Assembly: GCF_015223195.1 (NCBI RefSeq)
Contig: NZ_JADFUA010000004.1
Coordinates: 62,001-126,000, forward strand
Origin: Chitinilyticum piscinae
GTDB taxonomy: Bacteria; Pseudomonadota; Gammaproteobacteria; Burkholderiales; Chitinibacteraceae
Reading direction: 5' to 3'
DNA: 64,000 nt
Under the pieces are notes generated by a model, which made no database searches, was not told where the DNA came from, and saw nothing but the letters and a program-made list of their open reading frames with translations. The position numbers and the translations under genes are program-made. Positions 27,048 through 41,206 of this stretch are shown here, piece by piece; position 1 is the stretch's first letter, and the number at the start of each line of letters is the position of its first letter.

Positions 27048-29852
27048 ATGATGAAAGAACTGACAACCAATTCGCACCTGTTCGGTGGGAATGCCCCCTT
27101 CGTGGAAGAGCTCTACGAACTGTATCTGGCTGATCCCTCGGCCGTGGATGCACAGTGGCGCGGCTATTTCGACCAGCTGCAACAGACACAAGCCGGCGAG
27201 CGCGACATCCCGCGTGCACCGATCGAAGAATCCTTCCGCCAGCTTGCCAAGCAGCCGCACCGTCCGGCGGTCGCCGTTGACGAAGCGGCGACCCGCAAGC
27301 AGGTTGATCTGCTGCGCATGATTTCCGCCTACCGCATCATGGGCTCGCGCGCAGCCAATCTTGATCCGCTGCAGCGCATGGACAAGGCGCCGCTGCCGGC
27401 GCTGGAGCCGAAGACTTACGGCTTCAGCAACAGCGACATGGCATCCAGCCTAGGTACCAACATCGACAGCATGCCGCGTGCGACGGTGGGTGAAGTGGTC
27501 GGCTTCCTGAAGCAGACCTACACCGGCAATATCGGTCTGGAATACATGCACGTGACCAATGCCGAAGAGCGTGCCTGGTGCATGGATTTCTTCGAGTCAC
27601 GCCGTTCCACGCCGAATTTCAGCCGTGACCAGAAGCTGCGGATCCTTAAGCAGGTCACTGCCGCTGAAACGCTGGAACAATACCTGCACAAGAAATACGT
27701 TGGCCAGAAGCGCTTCTCGCTCGAAGGCGGCGACAGCATGATCCCGGCGATGGATTACCTAGTGCAGGCTGCGGGTACTGCTGGCGTCCAGGAAATCGTG
27801 ATCGGCATGGCCCACCGTGGTCGTCTGAACATGCTGGTGAACATCCTTGGCAAGCAACCGCGTGACCTGTTCGGCGAATTCGAAGGCCGTTACAGCACCC
27901 AGCTGCCGTCCGGTGACGTGAAGTACCACATGGGCTTCAGCTCGGATATCCCGACTGCAGGTGGTCCGGTACATCTGACGCTGGCGTTTAACCCGTCGCA
28001 CCTGGAAATCGTGAACCCGGTAGTCGAAGGTTCGACCCGTGCCCGTCAGCACCGCCGCAAGGATCTGACCGGTGATCAGGTCATGCCCGTGCTGATCCAC
28101 GGTGATTCCGCGTTCATCGGTCTGGGTACCAACCAGGGCACGTTCAACCTGTCGCAGACCCGTGGCTACGGTACCGGTGGTACTGTTCACCTGGTGATCA
28201 ACAATCAGGTCGGTTTCACCACCTCCGATGTGCGTGACAACCGTTCCACGCTGTTCTGTACCGACATCGCCAAGATGGTCGAAGCACCGATCTTCCACGT
28301 TAACGGTGATGATCCGGAAGCCGTGTGCCTGGTGACCGAAGCGGCGCTGGCGTATCGCCAGAAGTTCCACAAGGACGTGGTAATCGACCTCGTCTGCTAC
28401 CGCAAGCATGGTCACAACGAGGCGGATGATCCCTTCGTGACCCAGCCGATGATGTACAAGAAAATTGCTGCCCATCCGGGGCCGCGCAAGAAGTACGTCG
28501 AGCGTCTGGTCAACGAAGGCGTGGTCAGCGAAGCCGATGCCAATGCAATGATCGACGCCTACCGCGCCGCGCTGGATCGTGGCGAGCATGTCGAGCAGAC
28601 CACGCTGACCGACTACAAGCGCTCCTACGCGGTAGATTGGTCCAAGTACATGGGCACGCACTGGCGCCATCCGGTCACTACCGCCGTGGGCCAGGCTGAC
28701 CTGCAGCGTCTGGCCGAGAAGTTCACCAGCTATCCGGAGAACTTCAAGCTGCGCTCGACCGTCGAGAAGGAACTCAAGGACCGTCTCGAAATGGCCAAGG
28801 GCAACCTGCCGGTAAACTGGGGCACGGCCGAGCATTTCGCCTACGCGACCCTGCTGACCGAAGGCTATCCGGTGCGCATTTCCGGTGAAGATTCCGGTCG
28901 CGGTACCTTCAGCCATCGTCATGCCGTGCTGCACGACCAGAACCGCGAGAAGTGGGATCAGGGTACCTATATCCCGCTGCAGAATCTGTCGGACAATCAG
29001 GCGCATTTCCTGGTGATCGACTCGATCCTGAACGAAGAAGCGGTGCTGGCCTTCGAATACGGTTATTCCTCGTCGGCGCCGGATGAGCTGGTGATCTGGG
29101 AAGCCCAGTTCGGCGACTTCGCCAATGGTGCGCAAGTGGTAATCGACCAGTTCATCACCTCTGGTGAAACCAAGTGGGGCCGTCTGTCCGGCCTGACCAT
29201 GATGCTGCCGCACGGTTACGACGGCCAGGGGCCGGAACACTCGTCCGCGCGGGTCGAGCGCTATCTGCAACTGTGTGCCGAGCACAATGTGCAGGTGCTG
29301 ATGCCGTCCGAATCCGCGCAGATGTTCCATGCGCTGCGTCGCCAGATGGTGCGCCCGTACCGCAAGCCGCTGATCATCATCATGTCCAAGAAGCTGCTGC
29401 GCTACAAGGATTCGATGAGCCCGCTCGAGCACTTCACCAGCGGTGAATTCCGCACGGTGATTGCCGACAACGGCGAAGCCGATGCCAAGAAGGTCAAGCG
29501 AGTGCTCTGCTGCTCGGGCCAGGTCTACTACGATCTGCTCAATGGCCGGCGCGAGCGCGACATCAAGGACATCGCCATCGTCCGCATCGAGCAGCTGTAT
29601 CCCTTCCCGACCGAAGAGCTGCAGGCCGAACTGGCGAAGTATCCGAACGCCCGCGAAATCATGTGGGTGCAGGAAGAGCCGAAGAACCAGGGCGCCTGGT
29701 ACCAGATCCGCCATCGTCTCGAAGGCGTGCTGGCTCCGAAGCAGACCCTATCGTTTGCCGGTCGTCCGTCCTCTGCCTCGCCGGCCGTGGGCTATATGAG
29801 CAAGCACAATGCCCAGCTCAAGGCCTTCGTCGACGAAGCCATGACCCTGTAA
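27048..29852 (+). CDS. sucA: 2-oxoglutarate dehydrogenase E1 component
   Basis: 934 residues, the normal E1 length. Thiamine-diphosphate enzyme that decarboxylates 2-oxoglutarate and passes the succinyl group to SucB. Visible are the N-terminal LFGGNAPFVEELYELYL segment, the histidines of AHRGRLNMLVN and AFNPSHLEIVNPV, the cofactor region NNQVGFTTSDVRD, and the conserved EYGYSS. Two adjacent ATGs (27048 and 27051) exist; I use the first. Frames open upstream to 26949 lack similarity. Confidence 0.98.
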   Translation: MMKELTTNSHLFGGNAPFVEELYELYLADPSAVDAQWRGYFDQLQQTQAGERDIPRAPIEESFRQLAKQPHRPAVAVDEAATRKQVDLLRMISAYRIMGSRAANLDPLQRMDKAPLPALEPKTYGFSNSDMASSLGTNIDSMPRATVGEVVGFLKQTYTGNIGLEYMHVTNAEERAWCMDFFESRRSTPNFSRDQKLRILKQVTAAETLEQYLHKKYVGQKRFSLEGGDSMIPAMDYLVQAAGTAGVQEIVIGMAHRGRLNMLVNILGKQPRDLFGEFEGRYSTQLPSGDVKYHMGFSSDIPTAGGPVHLTLAFNPSHLEIVNPVVEGSTRARQHRRKDLTGDQVMPVLIHGDSAFIGLGTNQGTFNLSQTRGYGTGGTVHLVINNQVGFTTSDVRDNRSTLFCTDIAKMVEAPIFHVNGDDPEAVCLVTEAALAYRQKFHKDVVIDLVCYRKHGHNEADDPFVTQPMMYKKIAAHPGPRKKYVERLVNEGVVSEADANAMIDAYRAALDRGEHVEQTTLTDYKRSYAVDWSKYMGTHWRHPVTTAVGQADLQRLAEKFTSYPENFKLRSTVEKELKDRLEMAKGNLPVNWGTAEHFAYATLLTEGYPVRISGEDSGRGTFSHRHAVLHDQNREKWDQGTYIPLQNLSDNQAHFLVIDSILNEEAVLAFEYGYSSSAPDELVIWEAQFGDFANGAQVVIDQFITSGETKWGRLSGLTMMLPHGYDGQGPEHSSARVERYLQLCAEHNVQVLMPSESAQMFHALRRQMVRPYRKPLIIIMSKKLLRYKDSMSPLEHFTSGEFRTVIADNGEADAKKVKRVLCCSGQVYYDLLNGRRERDIKDIAIVRIEQLYPFPTEELQAELAKYPNAREIMWVQEEPKNQGAWYQIRHRLEGVLAPKQTLSFAGRPSSASPAVGYMSKHNAQLKAFVDEAMTL

Positions 29853-29987
29853 TCCGGTGCGGCGTCCGTGCAAGCGGGCGCCGCTTTCTGCGTTTTGCCA
29901 CCCGCAGCCTGAGCAGCGGGACAACAATCCGGACTCGCGCGCCGGAATCCAAGAATAGTTGCCTCGAGCACTTTGGGAGTCGTAACC

Positions 29988-31187
29988 ATGATCGTAGAAG
30001 TTCAAGTACCGCAGCTGCCGGAATCCGTATCCGAAGCCACCCTGATCAGCTGGAAGAAGAAAGTCGGCGAGGCCGTTGCCCGCGACGAAAACCTGATCGA
30101 CATCGAAACCGACAAGGTCGTATTGGAAATCCCGGCACCGCAAGGCGGCGTGCTGGTTGAAATCGTGCAGGCTGACGGTGCTACCGTGACCAGCCAGCAA
30201 GTGATTGCCAAGATCGACACCGCGGCCACTGCTGCAGCCAGCGCTCCGGCGGCCGCAGCACCGGCCGTTGCACCGGCACCGGCAGCAGCACCTGCCGCCG
30301 CAGCCACGGGCGGCCATGCCATGCCCGCAGCCAAGAAGCTGGCGGCAGATGCCGGCGTCAACGTGGCGGATGTGGCTGGTACCGGCCGTGGCGGCCGCGT
30401 ACTGAAGGAAGATGTGCAGAATCATCTGGCCAAGCCTGCTGCAGCGCCTGCCGCGGTTGCCGCTCCGGCCATCATCATCCCGGGCGAGCGCCCGGAACAG
30501 CGCGTGCCGATGAGCCGCCTGCGCCAGCGTGTGGCCGAGCGTCTGCTGCAATCGCAGTCGACCAATGCCATCCTCACCACCTTCAACGAAGTCAACATGA
30601 AGCCGGTGATGGATCTGCGCAACAAGTACAAGGACAAGTTCGAGAAGGATCACGGTGTGAAGCTGGGCTTCATGGGCTTCTTCGTGAAGGCTGCGGTTGC
30701 CGCGCTGAAGAAGTACCCGATCGTGAACGCGTCGGTTGACGGCAACGACATCGTTTACCACGGTTATTTCGACATCGGTGTCGCCGTTGGCAGCCCGCGT
30801 GGTCTGGTGGTGCCCATCATTCGTGATGCCGACAAGCTGAGTCTGGCCGACATCGAAAAGACCATCGCCGATTTCGGCAAGCGTGCGCAGGAAGGCAAGC
30901 TGGGCGTGGAAGAACTGACCGGTGGCACCTACACCATTTCCAACGGCGGCACCTTCGGCTCGATGATGTCCACCCCGATCATCAACCCGCCGCAATCCGC
31001 GATCCTCGGCATGCACGCCACCAAGGAACGTGCCGTGGTGGAAAACGGCCAAGTTGTGGTGCGCCCGATGATGTATCTGGCCCAATCCTATGACCACCGC
31101 ATCATCGACGGCCGCGAAGCCGTGCTGAGCCTGGTGGCCATCAAGGACGCCATCGAAGATCCGGCGCGCCTCCTGCTGGATCTGTAA
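29988..31187 (+). CDS. sucB: 2-oxoglutarate dehydrogenase E2 (dihydrolipoyl succinyltransferase)
   Basis: 399 residues. The lipoyl domain has its lysine in [12 protein letters not shown] (about residue 43). An Ala/Pro-rich linker of about 30 residues leads to the E3-binding domain ([23 protein letters not shown]). The acyltransferase core ends with the active site [18 protein letters not shown] at 29975-29979 fixes the ATG at 29988. Confidence 0.98.
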   Translation: MIVEVQVPQLPESVSEATLISWKKKVGEAVARDENLIDIETDKVVLEIPAPQGGVLVEIVQADGATVTSQQVIAKIDTAATAAASAPAAAAPAVAPAPAAAPAAAATGGHAMPAAKKLAADAGVNVADVAGTGRGGRVLKEDVQNHLAKPAAAPAAVAAPAIIIPGERPEQRVPMSRLRQRVAERLLQSQSTNAILTTFNEVNMKPVMDLRNKYKDKFEKDHGVKLGFMGFFVKAAVAALKKYPIVNASVDGNDIVYHGYFDIGVAVGSPRGLVVPIIRDADKLSLADIEKTIADFGKRAQEGKLGVEELTGGTYTISNGGTFGSMMSTPIINPPQSAILGMHATKERAVVENGQVVVRPMMYLAQSYDHRIIDGREAVLSLVAIKDAIEDPARLLLDL

Positions 31188-31196
31188 TTGCGGCAA

Positions 31197-31216
31197 GGCA
31201 GGGCGCAAGCCCTGCC
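31197..31216 (+). repeat. Hairpin after sucB
   Basis: GGCAGGGC, loop GCAA, GCCCTGCC. It has a stable 8-bp stem but no T tract; likely an mRNA processing or stability element before lpd. Confidence 0.5.
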
Positions 31217-31258
31217 AAAATGCAGGGTATATCTCTGCAGATTGAGAAAATAAATGAG

Positions 31259-31270
31259 ATACACGTGTAT
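31259..31270. promoter_or_regulatory. ATACACGTGTAT palindrome upstream of lpd
   Basis: Perfect 12-bp palindrome 43 bp before the lpd start, in an AT-rich pocket. It could be an operator or part of an internal promoter for lpd. Confidence 0.35.
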
Positions 31271-31312
31271 ATCCGGTTGGGTATCGGAATACACCCAAGC
31301 AAAGGAAACAGC

Positions 31313-32746
31313 ATGTCGCAACAATTCGATGTGGTTGTGATCGGTGCCGGCCCCGGCGGTTATGTGGCAGCCATCCGTGCCGCGCAGCTCGGTTTCAATA
31401 CCGCCTGCGTGGACGAATTCAAGAACAAGGCCGGTGAAGCCAGCCTGGGCGGCACTTGCCTGAACGTCGGCTGCATCCCGTCCAAGGCGCTGCTGGAATC
31501 ATCGGAAAACTGGGAACGCATCGAGCACAAGTTCGAAGCGCACGGCATTTCCGTCTCCGGCGCCAAGTTCGACGTGAAGAAGATGCTTGAGCGCAAGGAC
31601 GGCATCGTTACCAAGCTGACCCAGGGCATCGGCTACCTGTTCAAGAAGAACAAGGTTGCCAGCGTGCACGGCCACGGCAAGATCGTCGGCCAGGTGGATG
31701 GCAAGTGGCAGATCGAAGTCACCGATGGTGACAAGGTCGAAACCATCGCCACTACCCACATCATCATCGCCACCGGCTCCACGCCGCGTCAGTTCCCGGG
31801 CGTTCCGACCGACAACAAGCTGATTCTGGATAACGAAGGCGCACTGGCGATTCCGGAAATCCCGAAGAAACTGGGCGTGATCGGTGCCGGCGTGATCGGG
31901 CTGGAAATGGGCTCGGTGTGGAAGCGCCTGGGTGCCGACGTGAGCATTCTCGAAGGCGCTCCGGGCTTCCTGCTCGCCGCTGACGAAGCCGTGGCGCGCG
32001 AAGCCAACCGCATCTTCACCCGCGATCTGGGCCTGAAGATCAGCTGCGGCGTGAAGATCGCCAAGCTGGCCCCGGGCAAGAAGGACGTGACCATCGAGTA
32101 CGCCGACGCTGAGGGCAAGGAACACAAGGAAACCTTCGACAAGGTGATCGTGGCGATCGGTCGTCAGCCCAACACCTGGAATCTGGCCGCCGAATCGGTG
32201 GGCTTGCCGCTGGACGAGCGCGGTTTCGTGATTGTTGACGACGAATGTCGTACCTCCCTGCCCAACATCTGGGCGGTGGGTGACGTGGTGCGCGGCCCGA
32301 TGCTGGCGCACAAGGCGTCGGAAGAGGGCGTGGCCGTGGCCGAGCGCATCGCCGGCCAGCACCCGCACATCGATTTCAACGTCGTACCGTGGGTGATCTA
32401 CACCAGTCCGGAAATGGCCTGGGTCGGCAAGACCGAGCAGGCGCTGAAGGCGGAAGGCATCGAGTACAAGAAGGGCCAGTTCCCGTTCAGCCCGAACGGT
32501 CGTGCGCTGGGCCTGGGTGAGGTGTCCGGCTTCGTGAAGATGCTGGCCTGCGCCAAGACCGACCGTATCCTGGGTGTGCACATCATTGGCCCGTTCGCCT
32601 CCGAGCTGATCTCCGAAGCCGTCGTGGCCATGGAATTCAATGCATCCAGCGAAGACATCGCCCGCATCATCCACGCTCACCCGTCGCTGTCCGAAGCGCT
32701 GCACGAAGCTGCGCTGGGTTGCGACAAGCGCGGTCTGCACAGCTAA
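31313..32746 (+). CDS. lpd: Dihydrolipoyl dehydrogenase (E3)
   Basis: 477 residues. FAD fold [17 protein letters not shown] at the N-terminus, redox disulfide [19 protein letters not shown] fold [17 protein letters not shown], and the catalytic His-Glu in HAHPSLSE. It re-oxidises lipoamide in the 2-oxoglutarate complex and perhaps also for other lipoyl enzymes. AAAGGAAA at 31301-31308 fixes the ATG at 31313. Confidence 0.97.
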   Translation: MSQQFDVVVIGAGPGGYVAAIRAAQLGFNTACVDEFKNKAGEASLGGTCLNVGCIPSKALLESSENWERIEHKFEAHGISVSGAKFDVKKMLERKDGIVTKLTQGIGYLFKKNKVASVHGHGKIVGQVDGKWQIEVTDGDKVETIATTHIIIATGSTPRQFPGVPTDNKLILDNEGALAIPEIPKKLGVIGAGVIGLEMGSVWKRLGADVSILEGAPGFLLAADEAVAREANRIFTRDLGLKISCGVKIAKLAPGKKDVTIEYADAEGKEHKETFDKVIVAIGRQPNTWNLAAESVGLPLDERGFVIVDDECRTSLPNIWAVGDVVRGPMLAHKASEEGVAVAERIAGQHPHIDFNVVPWVIYTSPEMAWVGKTEQALKAEGIEYKKGQFPFSPNGRALGLGEVSGFVKMLACAKTDRILGVHIIGPFASELISEAVVAMEFNASSEDIARIIHAHPSLSEALHEAALGCDKRGLHS

Positions 32747-32782
32747 CAACACCGGCCGGCTGCGGCCGGCCTGCATCAACAT

Positions 32783-32806
32783 GGCGGACCGGTAAGACGG
32801 TCCGCC
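32783..32806 (+). repeat. Hairpin between lpd and sucC
   Basis: GGCGGACCG, loop GTAAGA, CGGTCCGCC: perfect 9-bp stem. A second GC-rich self-complementary element (CCGGCCG and its complement) lies just upstream at about 32753-32770. No T tract follows either. Confidence 0.55.
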
Positions 32807-32839
32807 GGACAACACTCTCCTTACAAAGGGAAAACAGAG

Positions 32840-34009
32840 ATGAATCTGCACGAGTACCAAGCCAAGGAACTGCTGGCCAAATACGGCCTGCCGGTACAGA
32901 AAGGCATTCTGGCCACCACGCCGAAGGAAGCTGCTGCTGCCTACGACCAACTGGGCGGCAAGTTTGCCGTCGTCAAGGCCCAGGTTCACGCCGGCGGCCG
33001 TGGCAAGGCTGGTGGTGTAAAGGTCGTGAAGAGCCGCGACGAAGCCGCTGAAGTGGCAACCACGCTGCTGGGCACCAATCTGGTGACCTATCAGACCGAC
33101 GCGGCTGGCCAGCCGGTCAACAGTGTACTGGTGTGCGAAGACATGTACCCGGTGCAGCGCGAGCTGTATCTGGGCGCCGTGGTGGATCGCGGTTCGCAGC
33201 GCGTGGTATTCATGGTTTCCACCGAAGGTGGCGTGGAAATCGAGAAGGTTGCCGAAGAAACCCCGGAAAAGATCATCAAGATCGAAGTGGATCCGCTGGT
33301 GGGCATGCAGCCGTTCCAGACTCGCGACGCCGCGTTCGCACTGGGTCTGGCCGGCGAGCAGATCGCTGCCTTCTCCAAGCTGATGATGGGTGCCTACAAG
33401 GCCTTCGTCGAAAACGATTTCGCCCTGTTCGAAGTCAACCCGCTGGCACTGCGTGAAAATGGTCAGCTGGCCTGCGTGGACGGCAAGATCAATCTGGATT
33501 CCAACGCTCTGTATCGTCACCCGGAACTGCTGGCACAACGCGACAAGTCCCAGGAAAACGAGCGCGAAGTGAAGGCCTCCGAGCACGACCTGAACTACGT
33601 GGCGCTGGAAGGCAACATCGGCTGCATGGTGAACGGCGCCGGTCTGGCGATGGCCACCATGGACATCATCAAGCTCAAGGGTGGCCAGCCGGCCAACTTC
33701 CTGGACGTGGGCGGTGGCGCAACCAAGGAACGCGTGATCGAAGCGTTCAAGCTGATCCTGGCCGACACCTCGGTGAAGGGCGTGCTGATCAACATCTTCG
33801 GCGGCATCGTCCGCTGCGACATGATCGCTGAAGCAATCATCGCTGCCGTGAAGGAAGTGAACGTGACCGTTCCGGTTGTCGTTCGTCTGGAAGGCAACAA
33901 CGCCGAACTCGGTGCCAAGATCCTGGATGAATCCGGTCTGAAGCTGACTTCCGCACAAGGCCTCAACGACGCAGCCGAGAAGATCGTTGCTGCCGTTGCC
34001 GCCCTGTAA
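32840..34009 (+). CDS. sucC: Succinate-CoA ligase beta subunit
   Basis: 389 residues, ATP-grasp fold. The start [18 protein letters not shown], the nucleotide-binding [15 protein letters not shown] and the C-terminal power-helix region [12 protein letters not shown] are typical. With SucD it makes ATP or GTP from succinyl-CoA. The ATG at 32840 is preceded by AAAGGGAAA. Confidence 0.98.
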   Translation: MNLHEYQAKELLAKYGLPVQKGILATTPKEAAAAYDQLGGKFAVVKAQVHAGGRGKAGGVKVVKSRDEAAEVATTLLGTNLVTYQTDAAGQPVNSVLVCEDMYPVQRELYLGAVVDRGSQRVVFMVSTEGGVEIEKVAEETPEKIIKIEVDPLVGMQPFQTRDAAFALGLAGEQIAAFSKLMMGAYKAFVENDFALFEVNPLALRENGQLACVDGKINLDSNALYRHPELLAQRDKSQENEREVKASEHDLNYVALEGNIGCMVNGAGLAMATMDIIKLKGGQPANFLDVGGGATKERVIEAFKLILADTSVKGVLINIFGGIVRCDMIAEAIIAAVKEVNVTVPVVVRLEGNNAELGAKILDESGLKLTSAQGLNDAAEKIVAAVAAL

Positions 34010-34036
34010 TCACCAGCACCCGCAAAGGATATTGAA

Positions 34037-34921
34037 ATGAGCGTATTGGTTAACAAAGATACGAAAGTGCTGGTGCAAGGTTTCACCGGCAAGAACGGTA
34101 CCTTCCACGCCGAACAGGCGCTGAAGGTCGGCACCAAGGTGGTTGGTGGCGTGACTCCGGGCAAGGGCGGTTCCGAGCACCTCGGCCTGCCGGTGTTCAA
34201 CACCATGAAGGACGCTGTTCGCCAGACCCAGGCTGACGCTTCGGTGATCTACGTACCGGCAGCGTTTGCCAAGGATTCCATCCTGGAAGCGATCGATTCC
34301 GGAGTGAAGCTGATTGTCTGCATTACCGAAGGCGTGCCGACTCTGGACATGCTGTACGTGAAGAAGGCCGTTGACGAAGCCGGTATCCGCCTGATCGGCC
34401 CGAACTGCCCCGGCATCATCACCCCGGGCGAGTGCAAGATCGGCATCATGCCGTGGCACATCCACAACCCGGGTCGCATCGGTATCGTGTCCCGTTCCGG
34501 CACCCTGACTTACGAAGCCGTGGCACAAACCACCGCACTGGGTCTGGGCCAGTCCACGTGTATCGGTATCGGCGGCGACCCGATTCCGGGCACCAGCCAC
34601 ATCGACGCACTGAAGCTCTTCCAGGACGATCCGGATACTGACGCCATCGTGATGATCGGTGAAATCGGTGGCTCGGCCGAAGAAGAAGCGGCCGAATTCG
34701 CCAAGTCCTACGTGACCAAGCCGGTTGTTGGCTACATCGCCGGCGTTACTGCTCCGAAGGGCAAGCGCATGGGCCACGCCGGTGCGATCATCTCCGGTGG
34801 CAAGGGCACGGCCGAAGAGAAGTTCAAGGCCTTCGAGAAGGCCGGCATTGCTTACACCCGCAGCCCGGCCGAAATCGGCAAGACCATGTTCGAACTGCTT
34901 AAAGCTAAGGGCATGATCTAA
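34037..34921 (+). CDS. sucD: Succinate-CoA ligase alpha subunit
   Basis: 294 residues. The CoA-binding Rossmann fold starts at [17 protein letters not shown], and the phosphorylated histidine lies in [22 protein letters not shown] precedes the ATG at 34037. It closes the TCA block and is followed by a terminator. Confidence 0.98.
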   Translation: MSVLVNKDTKVLVQGFTGKNGTFHAEQALKVGTKVVGGVTPGKGGSEHLGLPVFNTMKDAVRQTQADASVIYVPAAFAKDSILEAIDSGVKLIVCITEGVPTLDMLYVKKAVDEAGIRLIGPNCPGIITPGECKIGIMPWHIHNPGRIGIVSRSGTLTYEAVAQTTALGLGQSTCIGIGGDPIPGTSHIDALKLFQDDPDTDAIVMIGEIGGSAEEEAAEFAKSYVTKPVVGYIAGVTAPKGKRMGHAGAIISGGKGTAEEKFKAFEKAGIAYTRSPAEIGKTMFELLKAKGMI

Positions 34922-34947
34922 GCAGTATTCACCGCCTTGCTGTAATG

Positions 34948-34978
34948 ACAACGCCACCGCAAGGTGGCGTTGTTGTTT
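34948..34978 (+). terminator. Terminator of the TCA block
   Basis: ACAACGCCACC, loop GCAA, GGTGGCGTTGT followed by T-rich TGTTT. Confidence 0.85.
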
Positions 34979-35266
34979 GCCGGGACATAATGACCTATGG
35001 GCTTATTGCATTGCAGGTGTATCAGCCACCGTTCGGTCCTAGGTCAGCTGTGCTTTGTCCTTTTAGCATCGCAGTTTCGCCTGCAGGAATATGTCATGTC
35101 TGATCGTATCCATCTCTATGACAACGGCAAAAATCTCCAGCCTCTGGTGCTGCTTGAATGGTCGTATGAGCAGCCCTGGTGGAGGGGGGACTGACCGAGG
35201 ATGAAAAGCGCCATCTGCCGCAGCTTCGGTAGCTGTCACATCGCAGCGGCACAGCCGCAGTTTATT
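34979..35266. other. Gap between sucD and the SMI1/KNR4 gene
   Basis: Apart from the terminator and the possible broken small ORF at 35096-35232, I see nothing in this stretch. No tRNA, hairpin or long open frame stands out. Confidence 0.6.
35096..35232 (+). pseudogene. Possible frameshifted small ORF
   Basis: From an ATG at 35096 (AGGA seven bases upstream) a 32-codon frame stops at 35194, just after a run of six G (35184-35189). In the -1 frame the coding pattern continues as GGLTEDEKRHLPQLR and stops at 35232. One extra G would give a 45-residue protein. I do not recognise it. It may be a decayed gene, a sequencing slip in the G run, or a true 32-residue peptide. It lies next to an SMI1/KNR4 gene. 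Confidence 0.3.
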
Positions 35267-35731
35267 TCATGTCGAGCTTGCGATCCGCCCAAGCAACTTG
35301 TGCATGAAGTCCGTGAAATGGTCGGCGAATTTTGAGCACGTGCCATTTTCCAGATCTTTGACAAAAACCGGCCACTCACCATTGGCATCCTGCAAGCTGC
35401 AGTCGAAGTAAAACCACTCGTTCCAGTCGGGTTCGAACAGCGCGATATGCTCTTCGCACGTCAAGCCATTCTCCAGATTTGTCTGGTGTGCGGTGGCGAT
35501 GTCTATATCAGCACCCTCACAGTATTCACGCGGCGCGACGGTCAGGATGTAGTTGCCGTATAACTTGGCTGTCTCGCAGCTTGCCAGCCATCGCTTGTAT
35601 GACGCAGGCAGGGACTGTCCCAGCCGCTCTTCCGCGTGCTGGATGTCGATACCACTGATTGCACAGGGTTTGCCAGTTTCAACCTGCTTTGCCCTGCAGG
35701 ATTCGATGAGTGTTTCCATGATGATGTTCAT
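35267..35731 (-). CDS. SMI1/KNR4 (SUKH) family protein
   Basis: 154 residues. The core GIDIQHAEERLGQSLPASYKRWL followed by YGNYILTVAP and acidic segments matches the SUKH fold, used mostly by immunity proteins against polymorphic and contact-dependent toxins. Composition is more AT-rich than its neighbours, suggesting transfer. No toxin gene is visible next to it, so an immunity role is a guess. Start at 35731 (MNIIMETLIES) or 35719; neither has a strong ribosome site. Confidence 0.65.
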   Translation of the reverse strand: MNIIMETLIESCRAKQVETGKPCAISGIDIQHAEERLGQSLPASYKRWLASCETAKLYGNYILTVAPREYCEGADIDIATAHQTNLENGLTCEEHIALFEPDWNEWFYFDCSLQDANGEWPVFVKDLENGTCSKFADHFTDFMHKLLGRIASST

Positions 35732-35897
35732 TTCTGTGTGGATTGCAGCAGATCTGCGAGACAAACGAGGCAAAATGTTTTTACGGGGACGAAAAGATTG
35801 CGTGCGACGCTTGTGTTCAGCTTCTCTGCAGTCTGCCTAGTGCAGATGTTTGTTCCTAGTGGCTCGGTTTGGCGCTGATACGGTTTGGTGATCTCTC

Positions 35898-35925
35898 TTA
35901 CATAGGAATGTAATTAAATTTACAT
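35898..35925. repeat. Alternating TTACAT / ATGTAA units upstream of the DUF2339 gene
   Basis: TTACAT (35898-35903), ATGTAA (35908-35913) and TTACAT (35920-35925) form two overlapping inverted repeats with 4- and 6-base spacers in an AT-rich region 55 bp before the DUF2339 start. A regulator site is possible. Confidence 0.45.
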
Positions 35926-35979
35926 GATCAGTTTATTCGGTAGAATCCACCACAGGTTTTTATCGAGATCGTGCTGGCT

Positions 35980-39874
<3,895 letters not shown>

Positions 39875-39882
<8 letters not shown>

Positions 39883-41137
39883 CCTGCCGGTGCTGCTGGC
39901 GGCCTTCGCCGCGTCTGCCGCTATTGCGGCCGGCAGCCAGGTGTACTACCGCATTGCGGTCGGGGATGAAGCGCCGGCTTACCGCCTGGGCTTGCCGGCG
40001 AGCCTCTATTCGGCCACTGCTGGTGGCAACTGGCGCAATCTGCAGGTGTTCAATGCTACCGGAGAGCCGGTGCCGACCCAGTTCGATCAGCCTGTTGGCA
40101 ACTGGGTGAGCCAGCGGCACAGTTTGCCGTTCTATCCGCTGCCGGCGAGCCAGACGGCCGCCTCATCAACTGCCATGCCCGGTGGTGGGCTGGTGGTTGA
40201 TGGTAGCCGATTGCCCAGCGCCCAGTGGGCGTCGCTGGAGCTGGAACTGGCAGACGCGGCCTACCGTGGCCGGGTACGCTGGTGGCTGGGCGATGATCTG
40301 CAGCACTGGCGTGAAGGCGGAGAAACCGGCCTGCTCAAGCTGGCCAGTGGGCCGGCGCAGACACGCATCGATCTGGCAGGTGCAAGCGGCCGCTATCTGC
40401 GGATCGACTGGCTGGATCAACCCTTCACGCTGAATGCCGCCCATGCCATCACCATGCAGGCTGAAGTGCCCGCAGTCGAGTGGCAGTGGAGTAGCTGGGT
40501 GGCAGGGCGTGCCACGGCGCAGGCCGGCGACTATGAATTCGATCTGGCGGTCAAGGCCCCGCTGGAGCGGCTGGAAGTCCGCTTGCCGCAGAACAACACC
40601 CTGGTGGCGGCCCGGTGGCTGGCACGCAATGACGCTTCGGCACCCTGGCAGCTGGTCTGGCAGCAGCCGCTGGTGCGGGTGGGCAGTGCGCCTGTCGTGG
40701 TCAGCGGCTTTGCCGCCGCCCCGCAGCACTATTGGCTGTTGCAGGTGGATACGGCGCAGGGCGGGCTGGGCCGGGGCGTGCCGGAAGTCCGTGCGGGCTG
40801 GCAGGCTCGGCAACTGATCTTCATGGCGCGGGGGAGTCCGCCATTCCGGCTGGGCTATCTGTCCGGACGGGCGGATGGTGGCGATGCCGAATTGGCGACG
40901 CTGTTGTCGGATCGGCGGGTTCCGGTGGGCTCGGCCATGCTGGGCGAGCCATTCCTGCTCAATGAACCAGCATCGGTAGCGGCGGTGGCGGGGGCATCCA
41001 GGCCTGACTCGCGGAGATTCTGGTTATGGGGGAGCTTGCTGTTCGCAGTGGCCCTGCTGGGAGCGATGGCCTGGCGCCTGCTGCGCGAAACACCGCCTGC
41101 CGTTGAATCCGTGAATGGCGATCCAGACAAAGATTAA
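39875..41137 (+). CDS. DUF3999 exported, membrane-anchored protein
   Basis: 420 residues with a signal peptide (LPVLLAAFAASAAIAAG), a large extracytoplasmic beta-rich domain and one C-terminal membrane helix (FWLWGSLLFAVALLGAMAWRLL) followed by a short cytoplasmic tail. It matches DUF3999, which is found next to DUF2339 in many Gram-negatives. The overlapping start suggests the two proteins are made together and may form a complex. Function unknown. Confidence 0.8.
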
Positions 41138-41206
41138 CTGAATGGCAGTGTATATGCCGAAATGCCATGCGAGAAAAGAGATTGGCCGGCATACCCATGC
41201 TAGTAA

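Noticed and set aside
27759-29714. 651-codon open frame on the minus strand within sucA
   Set aside because: It lies wholly inside a certain gene, shows no family features, and is explained by the GC-rich codon use of the opposite strand.
31499-33958. 819-codon open frame on the minus strand across lpd and sucC
   Set aside because: It crosses two certain genes and their gap; shadow frame with no ribosome site or recognisable motif.
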